DNA of 64,000 bases from an uncultured Bacilli bacterium (GTDB lineage Bacteria; Bacillota_I; Bacilli_A; RF39; UBA660): NCBI GenBank assembly GCA_910577505.1, contig CAJTLN010000002.1, forward strand, positions 440,916 to 504,915. Direction: 5' to 3'. The position numbers and the translations under genes are program-made. Positions 9,313 to 17,342 of this stretch are shown here, piece by piece (the first letter of the stretch is position 1; each line of letters starts with the position of its first letter). The notes beneath the pieces are model-generated. The model did not search any database, was not told where the DNA came from, and was given only the letters and a program-made list of their open reading frames with translations.

Positions 9313-10860
9313 TTAATTTTCAATAATACTAATAGCTACTTTGATACCATCTACTGCTGCAGATGTTATGCCTCCTGCAAATCCTGCTCCTTCGCCGCAA
9401 GGGTATATAAATGGTATATTAGACATTAATCTTTCGTTTCTCTGAATTGTTATTGGAGATGATGAACGTGTCTCTACACCTGTTAAAATAGCATCAGGAT
9501 GAGCAAATCCTCTTATCTTATGATCAAATGATAATATTCCTTCTTTTAAAGTCTTAGAAACAAATATTGGTAATATATCATTTAGGTTACATAATGTATA
9601 TCCTGGTTTATATGAAGGAATAATAGAACCAATTTTGGTTGATGGGACATCATTTAGAAAGTCTTCTACTCTTTGAATCGGGGCGTTATAGTTACTTCCA
9701 CCTAGAATAAAGGCTTTTTTCTCTAGTTCTGCTTGGAAATGCATTCCTGCAAGAGGGTCATCTCCTTCGAAATCGGTTGTTAAAACATTAACTAATAAGG
9801 CTGCATTAGCATTTTCTTTATCTCTTTTAAATACTGACATACCATTTGTTACAATAGATTCTTTTTCACTGGATGATGCAATTACTTCACCGCCTGGACA
9901 CATACAGAATGAATAGCAACTACGATTATCACTACCGTGATAGACAAGTTTATATTCAGCTGGAGGTAAATTTAATTTAGTATATGAACCATATTGAGAT
10001 TCGTTTATCATAGATTGTTTATGTTCGATACGAACTCCAACAGAAAAATTCTTACGTTGCATATTCATATTTTTACTCTTCAACATTTTAAATGTATCAC
10101 GAGCACTATGACCGATAGCTAAAACTAAAGCATCAGTTTTATATTCGCCATTATTTGTGATTACTTTAACTGTTTCTTTATTTGATTCTAAGTCAAGTAA
10201 CTTAGTATTAAAATGATACTCTCCACCTTTTGATTCAATATAATTTCTTATATTTTTTAAGATATTAATTAAATTATCAGTACCAATATGAGGCTTGTTT
10301 AAATAAAGTATTTCTTTTGGAGCACCAAATTTATGAAAATTTTCTAAGACATTCTTTATATATGGAGAATTTATTCCTGTAGTTAACTTACCATCACTAA
10401 ATGTTCCTGCTCCACCTTCACCGAACTGAACATTACATAATTCATTTAAATGACCAGTTGTTTTATATTCTTCAACATATCTTATTCTGTCTTCAACACA
10501 TGAACCTTGCTCGATTATTATAGGTTTGTATCCGTTATCAATAAATGTTAGAGCACAGAAAAGTCCAGCTGGACCAGAACCAATTATAATAGGTTTGTAT
10601 TCACTTTTTCTATTAAGTTTTATTTTGTATTCTGGTACTTCTTCAATATGTTTAAAATTATATTTGGATTCATCCTTTAATTCAATATTTACAGAATAAT
10701 TATAATGCACATTTCTTTTATCTCTGGCATCTATTGATTTTTTTACTATATCTAAAGATATAAAATCATTTGGAGATATTTTATTTTTCTTTAAGATTTT
10801 ATTAGTTAATTCTGCTTCATTTAAATCTTCAAATATGTTTATATTATCTATTCTTATCAT
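9313..10860 (-). CDS. FAD-dependent dehydrogenase (COG2509-type)
   Basis: 515 residues from the ATG at 10860, preferred over an ATG at 10881 because GGTGAT precedes it at good spacing. An FAD Rossmann motif, IIIGSGPAGLFCAL, lies about 90 residues in, after an N-terminal ~80-residue domain typical of this family of uncharacterised NAD(FAD)-utilising dehydrogenases. Further family blocks are visible: FGEGGAGTFSDGKL, CMCPGGEV, and the C-terminal PCGEGAGFAGGITSAAVDG that closes the flavin site. The protein is cytosolic and its substrate is unknown across the family. Length and motifs are complete. The gene is divergent from the membrane protein at 10937 and is a single-gene unit ending at the hairpin at 9266-9289. 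Confidence 0.9.
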   Translation of the reverse strand: MIRIDNINIFEDLNEAELTNKILKKNKISPNDFISLDIVKKSIDARDKRNVHYNYSVNIELKDESKYNFKHIEEVPEYKIKLNRKSEYKPIIIGSGPAGLFCALTFIDNGYKPIIIEQGSCVEDRIRYVEEYKTTGHLNELCNVQFGEGGAGTFSDGKLTTGINSPYIKNVLENFHKFGAPKEILYLNKPHIGTDNLINILKNIRNYIESKGGEYHFNTKLLDLESNKETVKVITNNGEYKTDALVLAIGHSARDTFKMLKSKNMNMQRKNFSVGVRIEHKQSMINESQYGSYTKLNLPPAEYKLVYHGSDNRSCYSFCMCPGGEVIASSSEKESIVTNGMSVFKRDKENANAALLVNVLTTDFEGDDPLAGMHFQAELEKKAFILGGSNYNAPIQRVEDFLNDVPSTKIGSIIPSYKPGYTLCNLNDILPIFVSKTLKEGILSFDHKIRGFAHPDAILTGVETRSSSPITIQRNERLMSNIPFIYPCGEGAGFAGGITSAAVDGIKVAISIIEN

Positions 10861-10936
10861 AAGTATCACCACTGAATTCATTCTATCACAATATTGAATT
10901 TTGTGATATCATAATTATTATAGAGAGGAGTTTATT

Positions 10937-11643
10937 ATGGAAAATAAGAGCGTTAATGGTGGGCTTGTTTTTTTATTTATTTTTATTTCTTTTGCTGTAA
11001 GTTTTGCCGTTTATTTTGTTTGTGATAATTATATTTTTAAAGATAAAGGAGGAATAAAAGAAGTCAAGGGAAATGAAGTAAATAATGATTCTAGTGAGGA
11101 TAAAGCACTTGCTAACTTAGATAATGAATCATCAGTTTATTTTACTTTTGAAGATGCTTGTTATAAAGGCTTTTCTGAAGATGATGAAGATGTTTGCGAT
11201 GGCTATTAAAAGTTAATGACTTTAATGGTAAAGATGTTATTGTTTCTACTACAAGAGATAAAAATGGTAGAGAAACAATAAAAGTTGGTAATTTATCACT
11301 TGAATTTCAGAATCCAAGACATATTCTTGATTTTGCATTTTTAAGTAATGGCATATTTGCATTAAGAACAAAAGAAGAAGTTTATGGTTCTACTAGTATT
11401 TTCTTTTATGATAAAGACTTAAAATTGACAAAAAGTTATAATTCATTTTATTTTGCTAAGCCTGAATTATTTAATTTATTAAATAATAGTAATGAATATT
11501 ATGAATGCGATACTTCAAGGAGAAATCCACAAGCTGAAGATGATTATGATTATCTAATCGCCCACAGATATTATATTAATAATGATGGTACTATTACTGA
11601 TAAAAAGATGTATGAATATAAAGTTTTTTGTTCAGTACAATAA
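10937..11643 (+). pseudogene. Split gene for a small anchored extracytoplasmic protein
   Basis: Two frames overlap. 10937-11209 encodes 90 residues with one N-terminal membrane helix (residues ~10-33) and an acidic tail ending EDDEDVCDGY. Bases 11194-11643, in the next frame, continue a soluble domain beginning LKVNDFNGKDV and ending with a cysteine. The second frame has no good start (only a TTG and no ribosome site). Adding one T to the TT at 11205-11206 joins them as CDGY-LKVNDFNG and gives one 235-residue protein. A GAGAGGAG site precedes the start at 10937. I recognise no family. Function unknown; probably an extracellular domain anchored by the N-terminal helix. Whether the shift is real or an assembly error cannot be told from the sequence. 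Confidence 0.7.
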
Positions 11644-11679
11644 AAGCACTTACTTTTAGGTAAGTGCTTTTAATTTTTT
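11642..11679 (+). terminator. Terminator between two convergent genes
   Basis: Perfect 12-bp arms AAAAGCACTTAC and GTAAGTGCTTTT with a six-base loop, then TAATTTTTT. It overlaps the stop codon of pyrH on the other strand and may act in both directions. Confidence 0.88.
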
Positions 11680-12371
11680 ACAATTGTACCAATATGTTTT
11701 CCTTCAATTAGTTTTTTTAAATTACCACTTTTATTTATATCAAATACTAATATAGGAATATCATTATCCATACATAGAGATGTTGCTGTTGTATCCATGA
11801 CATTTAATTTTCTATTTAGAACTTCTAGATATGTTATTTCGTCTATTTTAATAGCATCTTCATGCTTTTTAGGATCTTTATCGTATATTCCATCTACATT
11901 AGTGGCTTTTATTAGAGCATCTGCTCCGATTTCGGCAGCACGTAATGCTGCTGCGGTATCAGTAGAAAAGAATGGTGAACCTGTTCCACATCCAAAGACT
12001 ACTACTCTTTTGTTTGATAAATGTTTAACAGCTCTATCTTTAATATAGTATTCAGCTATTTGGCGCATTTCAACTCCTGTTTGCACTCTAACTGGTTGGC
12101 CTAGTTGTTTAAAGGCATCACCAATTGCTAAAGCGTTCATTGTTGTACCTAACATACCGATATAATCTGATGTACATCTATCCATTTGTTGGTTACTACG
12201 ACCACGCCAGAAGTTTCCTCCTCCAACAACTATTCCTACTTCAATACCAATTTTGGCAATTTCTGTTATTTCTTTACAAACATCTAAGACTTTATCAAAA
12301 TCGATTCCTGTACCTTTGCTCCCTGCTAGCGATTCTCCACTTAGTTTTAATAATATTCTTTTATATTTCAT
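11670..12371 (-). CDS. pyrH: UMP kinase
   Basis: 233 residues from the ATG at 12371, which sits behind TAGGAGGAAAC. An in-frame ATG at 12401 lies inside a hairpin and has no ribosome site. The protein has the bacterial amino-acid-kinase fold of PyrH: MKYKRILLKLSGESLAG at the N-terminus, VVGGGNFWRGR, the MDRCTSDYIGMLGT region, and the TNVDGIYDKDP active-site loop. It phosphorylates UMP to UDP in pyrimidine nucleotide synthesis and is normally essential. It is usually followed by frr, but here it is followed only by a convergent gene. Just upstream are a 15-codon leader ORF and a terminator-like hairpin, suggesting attenuation. Confidence 0.97.
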   Translation of the reverse strand: MKYKRILLKLSGESLAGSKGTGIDFDKVLDVCKEITEIAKIGIEVGIVVGGGNFWRGRSNQQMDRCTSDYIGMLGTTMNALAIGDAFKQLGQPVRVQTGVEMRQIAEYYIKDRAVKHLSNKRVVVFGCGTGSPFFSTDTAAALRAAEIGADALIKATNVDGIYDKDPKKHEDAIKIDEITYLEVLNRKLNVMDTTATSLCMDNDIPILVFDINKSGNLKKLIEGKHIGTIVKN

Positions 12372-12383
12372 GTTTCCTCCTAT

Positions 12384-12412
12384 AAAAAAACATATTATCA
12401 AACGATAATATG
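12384..12412 (-). promoter_or_regulatory. Terminator-like hairpin in the pyrH leader
   Basis: Nine-base arms CATATTATC (12391-12399) and GATAATATG (12404-12412), loop four bases. On the minus strand this is followed directly by seven T (12384-12390) and then, six bases later, by the pyrH ribosome site. It has the form of an intrinsic terminator placed between the leader ORF and pyrH, so expression of pyrH would require readthrough. Confidence 0.7.
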
Positions 12413-12416
12413 CCCT

Positions 12417-12464
12417 TTAATTTTTAATAAAAGAGATAGATTTTATAAGTTTTGTATTCTTCAT
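12417..12464 (-). CDS. Possible 15-residue leader peptide upstream of pyrH
   Basis: ATG at 12464 follows a near-perfect AGGAGGAGATAGAT ribosome site. It encodes MKNTKLIKSISFIKN and stops five bases before the hairpin at 12391-12412. It is too short for a known family. Position, spacing and the strong ribosome site suggest a translated leader whose translation state controls the hairpin. It could instead be a small independent peptide gene with its own terminator. No protein evidence exists here, so confidence is limited. Confidence 0.5.
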   Translation of the reverse strand: MKNTKLIKSISFIKN

Positions 12465-12514
12465 ATCTATCTCCTCCTATTAGTATAATACTATATTAAT
12501 TTGTTTTATTCAAA

Positions 12515-13453
12515 TTATTTCGTTAATTTTGGTGGTTCTGTAATGCTAATTGTATTACCTGTTCTAGAGAACTCTAAAGCTTCAAATGTATTTAATTTGT
12601 CTATTATAGATATTCCATTTGTTAATGTATCTTTTCTATCAGAATCACCAAATGTTAGATAAACTGTTGTGTTATAATATGGATTTACACCATTTACGAC
12701 AAAAGCATTATCATGTAGTGTACTTGTTCCTCTTGCGTTATTTATAGCTGTTGTATATTGAGCTTCTAGATATGAAATAACATTTTTTGCTTCATCTATA
12801 ATTGGGCCTTGTAGATTGTATCTTATATAACCATAGTTTGTACCAATTATTACATATGCTTTAGTTGCATTTATTTCTACTGCTGGCCATGCTGTTATTT
12901 TATATCCTTCAGATGCTACTATTGAAGCTATTCTGTTAGTTATTGCTGATTTTAATTCATTTGTTACTGTACGACATGAAAATAGTGTAAATGCATCGAT
13001 GGCAGCTAAATCACCAATATGATTTTGACAGAATTTAGCTTCACGATTTCTTTTAACTGCACGAGTATATTCATTGTATAGAGCATTAATATCTACAGAC
13101 ACAATTTCGTCTACATCTGTATTTGATAATTCCGTTGGACCTGGATAGTATGTATTAAGTGCATTAGATAAAGTTATGGCCTTTTCTATTTCTGATATCG
13201 TAACTATTCTTTCTGTACAATTGTTAAATAGATTTTCAATAGTTTGTGCTTCTGCTTCTTTTGTTACACGACGATTTACATTGTATGTGTCACAGTATTC
13301 TTCTTCTCCTATAAAATCGTTTTGTGGAACATGAGCATATGCTGGTGTTGCTAACATACTTGCTAGAACAAAAGCAACTCCTGTAGTTTTTATAATATTC
13401 CATTTTTTATTCTTTTTTAGTCCACTACTTAGACTTATATTTTTTATTCCCAT
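12515..13453 (-). CDS. Secreted protein of unknown function
   Basis: 312 residues with a clear signal peptide: basic start, hydrophobic stretch KTTGVAFVLASMLATPAYA, probable cleavage after residue 40 (AYA/H). The mature part is a soluble, mostly helical then strand-rich domain of ~270 residues with four or five cysteines. No cell-wall anchor motif and no second membrane helix are visible, so it is probably released or bound non-covalently. I recognise no family. The start at 13453 follows AAGGAAGG. It lies between the pyrH leader and maf on the same strand, with about 50 bases on each side. Confidence 0.75.
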   Translation of the reverse strand: MGIKNISLSSGLKKNKKWNIIKTTGVAFVLASMLATPAYAHVPQNDFIGEEEYCDTYNVNRRVTKEAEAQTIENLFNNCTERIVTISEIEKAITLSNALNTYYPGPTELSNTDVDEIVSVDINALYNEYTRAVKRNREAKFCQNHIGDLAAIDAFTLFSCRTVTNELKSAITNRIASIVASEGYKITAWPAVEINATKAYVIIGTNYGYIRYNLQGPIIDEAKNVISYLEAQYTTAINNARGTSTLHDNAFVVNGVNPYYNTTVYLTFGDSDRKDTLTNGISIIDKLNTFEALEFSRTGNTISITEPPKLTK

Positions 13454-13511
13454 AAAAACCTTCCTTTTATATGTCCTATTCTAGTTATTAATTTGCGAAA
13501 TGTCAAATATT

Positions 13512-14093
13512 TTAATTTATGTCTTTTAAGTATATATTCATTGTATTTAAAATTTCATATATTTTTTCAACTGGGGAACCAAGTATGTTGTAATAACTTC
13601 CTTCTATTTTGTCGATGAAGTTTGATGCGATATTTTCGATTATAAAACCTGATGCGTACATTATATCTGGTTCGTTTTCTAAATAAAAGTCGATATCACA
13701 TTTATTGATTTCTTTAAAATGAACTATTGTTTCTTGGTAAGTGTTTACTACTTTATTTGTTTTTGTGTTAATTATTGATATTCCGGTTATAACTCTTGAT
13801 ATATTGTTAGAACTTTCTTTAATATTATTTCTTGCTTCTTCTAGTGATTTGGGTTTTTCAATTATCTTATTATTAGTTAGAACTATTGTATCTAGCCCTA
13901 TTATAATATCAGTAGTTGTATCTTCTTTTATAGATTGAGCTTTATTAAATGCTAAGTCTACTACATATTCATATGGATCTTTTATGCTAGATATTTCAGC
14001 ATTTTTAGATGATTTGCATGTATGCTTTAGACCTACTCTACTTAATATTTCACTTTTAAATTTGGAGGTGCTTGCTAATGTTATTGTTGCCAT
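13512..14093 (-). CDS. maf: Maf-type nucleoside triphosphate pyrophosphatase
   Basis: 193 residues, the normal size for Maf. The N-terminal ITLASTSKFKSEIL is the Maf opening motif with a Lys in place of the usual Arg. The conserved acidic loop IIGLDTIV and the C-terminal GSYYNILGSPVEKIYE, which normally reads YNVLGLP, are present. Maf proteins hydrolyse dTTP, UTP or modified nucleotides to monophosphates, and overproduction blocks septation. The start follows AGAAAGGAAA. Its neighbours, a sortase-like protein and an FtsW/RodA protein, fit the common placing of maf beside division genes. Confidence 0.92.
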   Translation of the reverse strand: MATITLASTSKFKSEILSRVGLKHTCKSSKNAEISSIKDPYEYVVDLAFNKAQSIKEDTTTDIIIGLDTIVLTNNKIIEKPKSLEEARNNIKESSNNISRVITGISIINTKTNKVVNTYQETIVHFKEINKCDIDFYLENEPDIMYASGFIIENIASNFIDKIEGSYYNILGSPVEKIYEILNTMNIYLKDIN

Positions 14094-14132
14094 ATATATT
14101 TCCTTTCTATAAATAAATTATATCATATAAAT

Positions 14133-14157
14133 AAAAGAAGAATTTCATTCTTCTTTT
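14133..14157 (-). terminator. Hairpin after the sortase-like gene
   Basis: Eleven-base arms AAAAGAAGAAT and ATTCTTCTTTT with a three-base loop. The following minus-strand tail is T-rich but interrupted, so termination may be partial and maf may be reached by readthrough. Confidence 0.6.
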
Positions 14158-14825
14158 ATAGCAACTATTATATAGTAAGAATCTTGGTTATTATAAGAAC
14201 ATGTTTGAAGTACTAAAATACTAGTATTGGAATTATATATTAATTCTCTATAATGAATAGAGTTTTCTTTTAATTTATCAAGATGATTAACAACGTTTTT
14301 ATTGTTAATGTCTATTTTCATATGCTCAAAATCATCAGATATTTCTTTTATAAGAAGTATCTGATAGACTGATTTATAATTGTCATCTGAAAGAATTATG
14401 TATTTGTTTTCATCAAAAAATTTTTTATCTAGATATTTTTCTATTTTTCTAAAAGGAAGATTATAAGTTTGGGAATTGTGACCATAAATATTTATTTGTT
14501 TGCTATTTATATTAACACGATAGTCCATAAATTCTGTTCCCTTTTTATCGCTCTTTTTACTTATCGAATGATTAAGATAATATTCATTGTCTTTACTTTG
14601 AGTAATTAGGATATTAAAAAGATTGGGAATTTCTAATTTAGCAATTATTTCATTGTTCGAATATTCTTTTTTGTAATATTCAATTACTTTAAAATTATCT
14701 AGTGTTGGTTCTACTTGAATGATATTTTCTATTCTTGAATTATATAATTTTGAAAATATTAAAATTGGTACAATTAAAACAATAAATAATGGGATTAAAA
14801 ATAAATATCTTTTTTGATGATTCAT
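14145..14825 (-). CDS. Sortase-B-like protein lacking the usual catalytic arginine
   Basis: 226 residues with an N-terminal membrane anchor (residues ~7-25) and a sortase barrel. The catalytic His is in INIYGHN (His116) and the Cys in VLQTCSY (Cys209). In class B sortases an Arg about ten residues after the Cys completes the site. Here the matching stretch is NNQDSYYIIVAI with Tyr at that place and no Arg before the C-terminus. It may use another residue or be impaired as a transpeptidase. Class B enzymes usually anchor specific surface proteins, but no sorting-signal substrate is adjacent. The start follows AAAGGAG. It lies just downstream of ftsW, 50 bases away, probably in the same transcript. 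Confidence 0.82.
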   Translation of the reverse strand: MNHQKRYLFLIPLFIVLIVPILIFSKLYNSRIENIIQVEPTLDNFKVIEYYKKEYSNNEIIAKLEIPNLFNILITQSKDNEYYLNHSISKKSDKKGTEFMDYRVNINSKQINIYGHNSQTYNLPFRKIEKYLDKKFFDENKYIILSDDNYKSVYQILLIKEISDDFEHMKIDINNKNVVNHLDKLKENSIHYRELIYNSNTSILVLQTCSYNNQDSYYIIVAIKEE

Positions 14826-14875
14826 TAGGTTATCTCCTTTAGTAGAAGATATATTAAATTATATGTTTTTTATTG

Positions 14876-15958
14876 TCAATTATTTTCTTTACTAATGCTT
14901 AGAATTATACCAATTGATATCATACTTACTAAGAGGCTTGATCCACCATATGACAGAAAGACACATGTAATACCAGTTGTTGGGATTGTTCCTGTAACTA
15001 CTAATATGTTTAATATAACTTGAAGAGTTATACCAAATGATAAGCCGAAAGATAAATATTTTTTAAAAAGATCTGTTTGACTTAGAGATATTTTTATAGA
15101 ACGATAAAATATTATGATAAATAAAGAGATGGTAAAAAGTACTCCAAGGAAGCCAAATTCCTCTGCTATTATACTAAATATGAAATCTGTTTGGGGCTCT
15201 GGAAGATAAAAGTTTTTTTGAACTGAATTGCCAAAACCAGTACCAAGTAAACTGGATGGACCAATAGCATATAAACTTTGAATTATTTGAAAACCACTTC
15301 CTAATGGATCACTCCATGGATTAAGGTAAGAAACTATGCGTTGTAATCTATATGGAGCGATAGCAATTAAAACTACTATTCCTAATAAACCTACTAAGCC
15401 TATTTTGATGAAAAAAGATAATTTAGGACCAGCTATAAAGATTAATCCTACTAAAGTTAATATTATTACCATAGCAGTACCAAAGTCTGGTTCTAACATA
15501 ATAAGTAAGAAAAAGATAAGTATGACGATAAATAATGGCAGTAAACCTTTTTTAATATCTTTAATATTACGATTATTATGAGATAAATATTTTGATGTAT
15601 ATATTAGTAATCCTATTTTGGTAAATTCTGATGGCTGAATTCCTAATGGACCTATTCCAAACCAACTTCTTGAACCGTTTCTTACTTTTCCTATTCCTGG
15701 TATTAAGACTAAAACTAATAAGACAAAACATATAAATAATATTTTATTAGAATATTTTTCATAAGTACTTGGATCTATTTTTATAAGAAATTTTATTAAA
15801 AATAAACCGACAATAAAAAAAATAAATTGTGATTTAACAAACTTATAAGGGTCACCATATTTATATGCTGCCCAAATATTGCTAGATGAGTATACCATTA
15901 TTACACCAAAGCAAATTAAGATAATAGTTGATATTAAGAGAATTTTATCTATTTTCAT
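14876..15958 (-). CDS. ftsW: SEDS-family peptidoglycan polymerase, FtsW/RodA type
   Basis: 360 residues with about ten membrane helices. SEDS hallmarks are present: VYSSSNIWAA in the first loop, RSWFGIGPLGIQPSEFTKIG, the long loop with NPWSDPLGSGFQIIQSL, and the C-terminal GTIPTTGITCVFLSYGGSSL. These glycosyltransferases polymerise lipid II together with a class B PBP, either at the septum (FtsW) or along the side wall (RodA). The SYGGSSL ending and the neighbours maf and sortase favour FtsW, but the two cannot be separated with certainty. A class B PBP lies at 22205-24109. The start at 15958 follows AGGGTGA. Confidence 0.9.
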   Translation of the reverse strand: MKIDKILLISTIILICFGVIMVYSSSNIWAAYKYGDPYKFVKSQFIFFIVGLFLIKFLIKIDPSTYEKYSNKILFICFVLLVLVLIPGIGKVRNGSRSWFGIGPLGIQPSEFTKIGLLIYTSKYLSHNNRNIKDIKKGLLPLFIVILIFFLLIMLEPDFGTAMVIILTLVGLIFIAGPKLSFFIKIGLVGLLGIVVLIAIAPYRLQRIVSYLNPWSDPLGSGFQIIQSLYAIGPSSLLGTGFGNSVQKNFYLPEPQTDFIFSIIAEEFGFLGVLFTISLFIIIFYRSIKISLSQTDLFKKYLSFGLSFGITLQVILNILVVTGTIPTTGITCVFLSYGGSSLLVSMISIGIILSISKENN

Positions 15959-15997
15959 TAAATCACCCTATTAAAATATATTAATTTGATGTAAAAA

Positions 15998-16020
15998 AAA
16001 TAATACAAAACGTATTATTT
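15998..16020 (-). terminator. Terminator after the first dacA gene
   Basis: Nine-base arms AAATAATAC and GTATTATTT with a five-base loop, followed on the minus strand by a long T run. It separates dacA from ftsW. Confidence 0.85.
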
Positions 16021-17218
16021 AAAATCTTTTTCGTTCAAAATTCATCATGTTAGTACATAAAAGAATAATGATAAAAAATATAAGACCAATTATTATAATC
16101 ATTATTATTTTTGACTCTTTTTGATATGAGAATACCTCATCTTTTAAATAGATATGATATGTATCTATTATTTCATTATCTACTAAAATATCAACGTAAC
16201 CAAGATTGTCATCTATTTTGTTTTTAGGAGTTATTAGGTTAGCAACGTGATACTCGTATCTAATTTTTTCGTAATCGGAGTCGCTTAGAAAAGCTGTTAT
16301 ATCTTTGTCTGCTATTGCTATGTATTCACTAATAGTTGAATCTTCTGCTTCGATTCGCTTGATTATTGTTCCTTTTTTCAATATTACTCTTTCTTTAAAT
16401 GTAACTTGATTAAGATAGTCATATATTTTATATGTGTCTATGACATGTTGACTTAGATAAATGTTTTCTTTTGATTTACAAACAACTAGTAAATAGTTAT
16501 TATCGTTTATGGTAGTAGTTGATGCTAAAAGTAGTCCTGCTTCTGGAGTATAACCAGATTTATTACCAGTAATTATCGATGAATCATAACCATGAAATGT
16601 TGCTAAAGATGCAGTATAATTTACTACTTGTAATCCATTTGATAAAGTATAATAATTTGTAGAAAATATTTTTTTGAATGTTTCATTTTCTAATGCTTCT
16701 TTTAACAGATGAGATACTTCTCTAGCAGTTGATATATTATTATCATCTCCTCCATACGAATCGGCAAAGTTTGAATGTCTAAGACCTAGTTTTTTTGCTT
16801 CTTTATTCATCAGCTCGTTAAACGATTCGATGTCTCCACTTACGTGTATTGCTAAGGCTTGTGAGGCATCTGCTCCAGAAATTAACATCATTGCATATAA
16901 AAGATCTCTATATGATACTTTGTCTCCTACTTCTAAGCCAGCACATGTAAAACCATAAAGATTAGATATATCTTTTTCTGTTATTGTTATTTTTCTATCT
17001 AAATTATCGACATTTTTAATAACCGTATACGCTGTCATTATTTTAGTTAGTGATGCTAATATTATAGGATTATCGGGATTTTTTTCATAAATTACTTCGT
17101 CCTTATCCAAATTAACTAGAATGACGTTTTCAGCAGTTACATCTACAGGTAATGGCAATGCTTTTGTTGTTGAAAGAAATGTTAAAAAGAAAAATAATAA
17201 AAAAATCATTTTTTTCAT
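16019..17218 (-). CDS. dacA: D-alanyl-D-alanine carboxypeptidase (class C PBP, PBP5 type)
   Basis: 399 residues with a signal peptide (first ~20 residues, cut near TKA) and a C-terminal membrane helix (ILLC region, residues ~365-390), so it is held on the outer face. Active-site blocks are ILASLTKIMTA with Ser56 and Lys59, the second motif SGADAS (SGA instead of the usual S-x-N), and GNKSGYTPEAG, where KSG replaces KTG. It trims the terminal D-Ala from pentapeptide stems and so limits cross-linking. A paralogue with KTG is at 27711-28901. The start follows AGGGAGTGATG. It is the first gene of a minus-strand group leading to ftsW but has its own terminator. Confidence 0.93.
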   Translation of the reverse strand: MKKMIFLLFFFLTFLSTTKALPLPVDVTAENVILVNLDKDEVIYEKNPDNPIILASLTKIMTAYTVIKNVDNLDRKITITEKDISNLYGFTCAGLEVGDKVSYRDLLYAMMLISGADASQALAIHVSGDIESFNELMNKEAKKLGLRHSNFADSYGGDDNNISTAREVSHLLKEALENETFKKIFSTNYYTLSNGLQVVNYTASLATFHGYDSSIITGNKSGYTPEAGLLLASTTTINDNNYLLVVCKSKENIYLSQHVIDTYKIYDYLNQVTFKERVILKKGTIIKRIEAEDSTISEYIAIADKDITAFLSDSDYEKIRYEYHVANLITPKNKIDDNLGYVDILVDNEIIDTYHIYLKDEVFSYQKESKIIMIIIIGLIFFIIILLCTNMMNFERKRF

Positions 17219-17291
17219 AGCATCACTCCCTATTATTCTTAATTATTTTATCAAATTATTAGTATTGTTGCAACTTGCATAAATTAAATGA

Positions 17292-17320
17292 TTGACTTTA
17301 AAAAATTACCAATGTACAAT
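17292..17320 (+). promoter_or_regulatory. Promoter of the glycosyltransferase-SAM synthetase operon
   Basis: -35 TTGACT (17292-17297), 17-base spacer, -10 TACAAT (17315-17320). The predicted start of transcription near 17327 leaves only ~15-25 bases of leader, too short for a SAM riboswitch. Confidence 0.75.
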
Positions 17321-17342
17321 AAACTCAAAAGAAATGGCGTAA

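Noticed and set aside
10890..10937. Promoter TTGAAT-16-TATTAT before the split membrane protein
   Set aside because: Its -10 would put the transcription start on top of the ribosome site; possible but too weak to list.
17219..17342. SAM riboswitch before the SAM-synthetase operon
   Set aside because: The promoter leaves only about 15-25 bases of leader, too short for any SAM aptamer.
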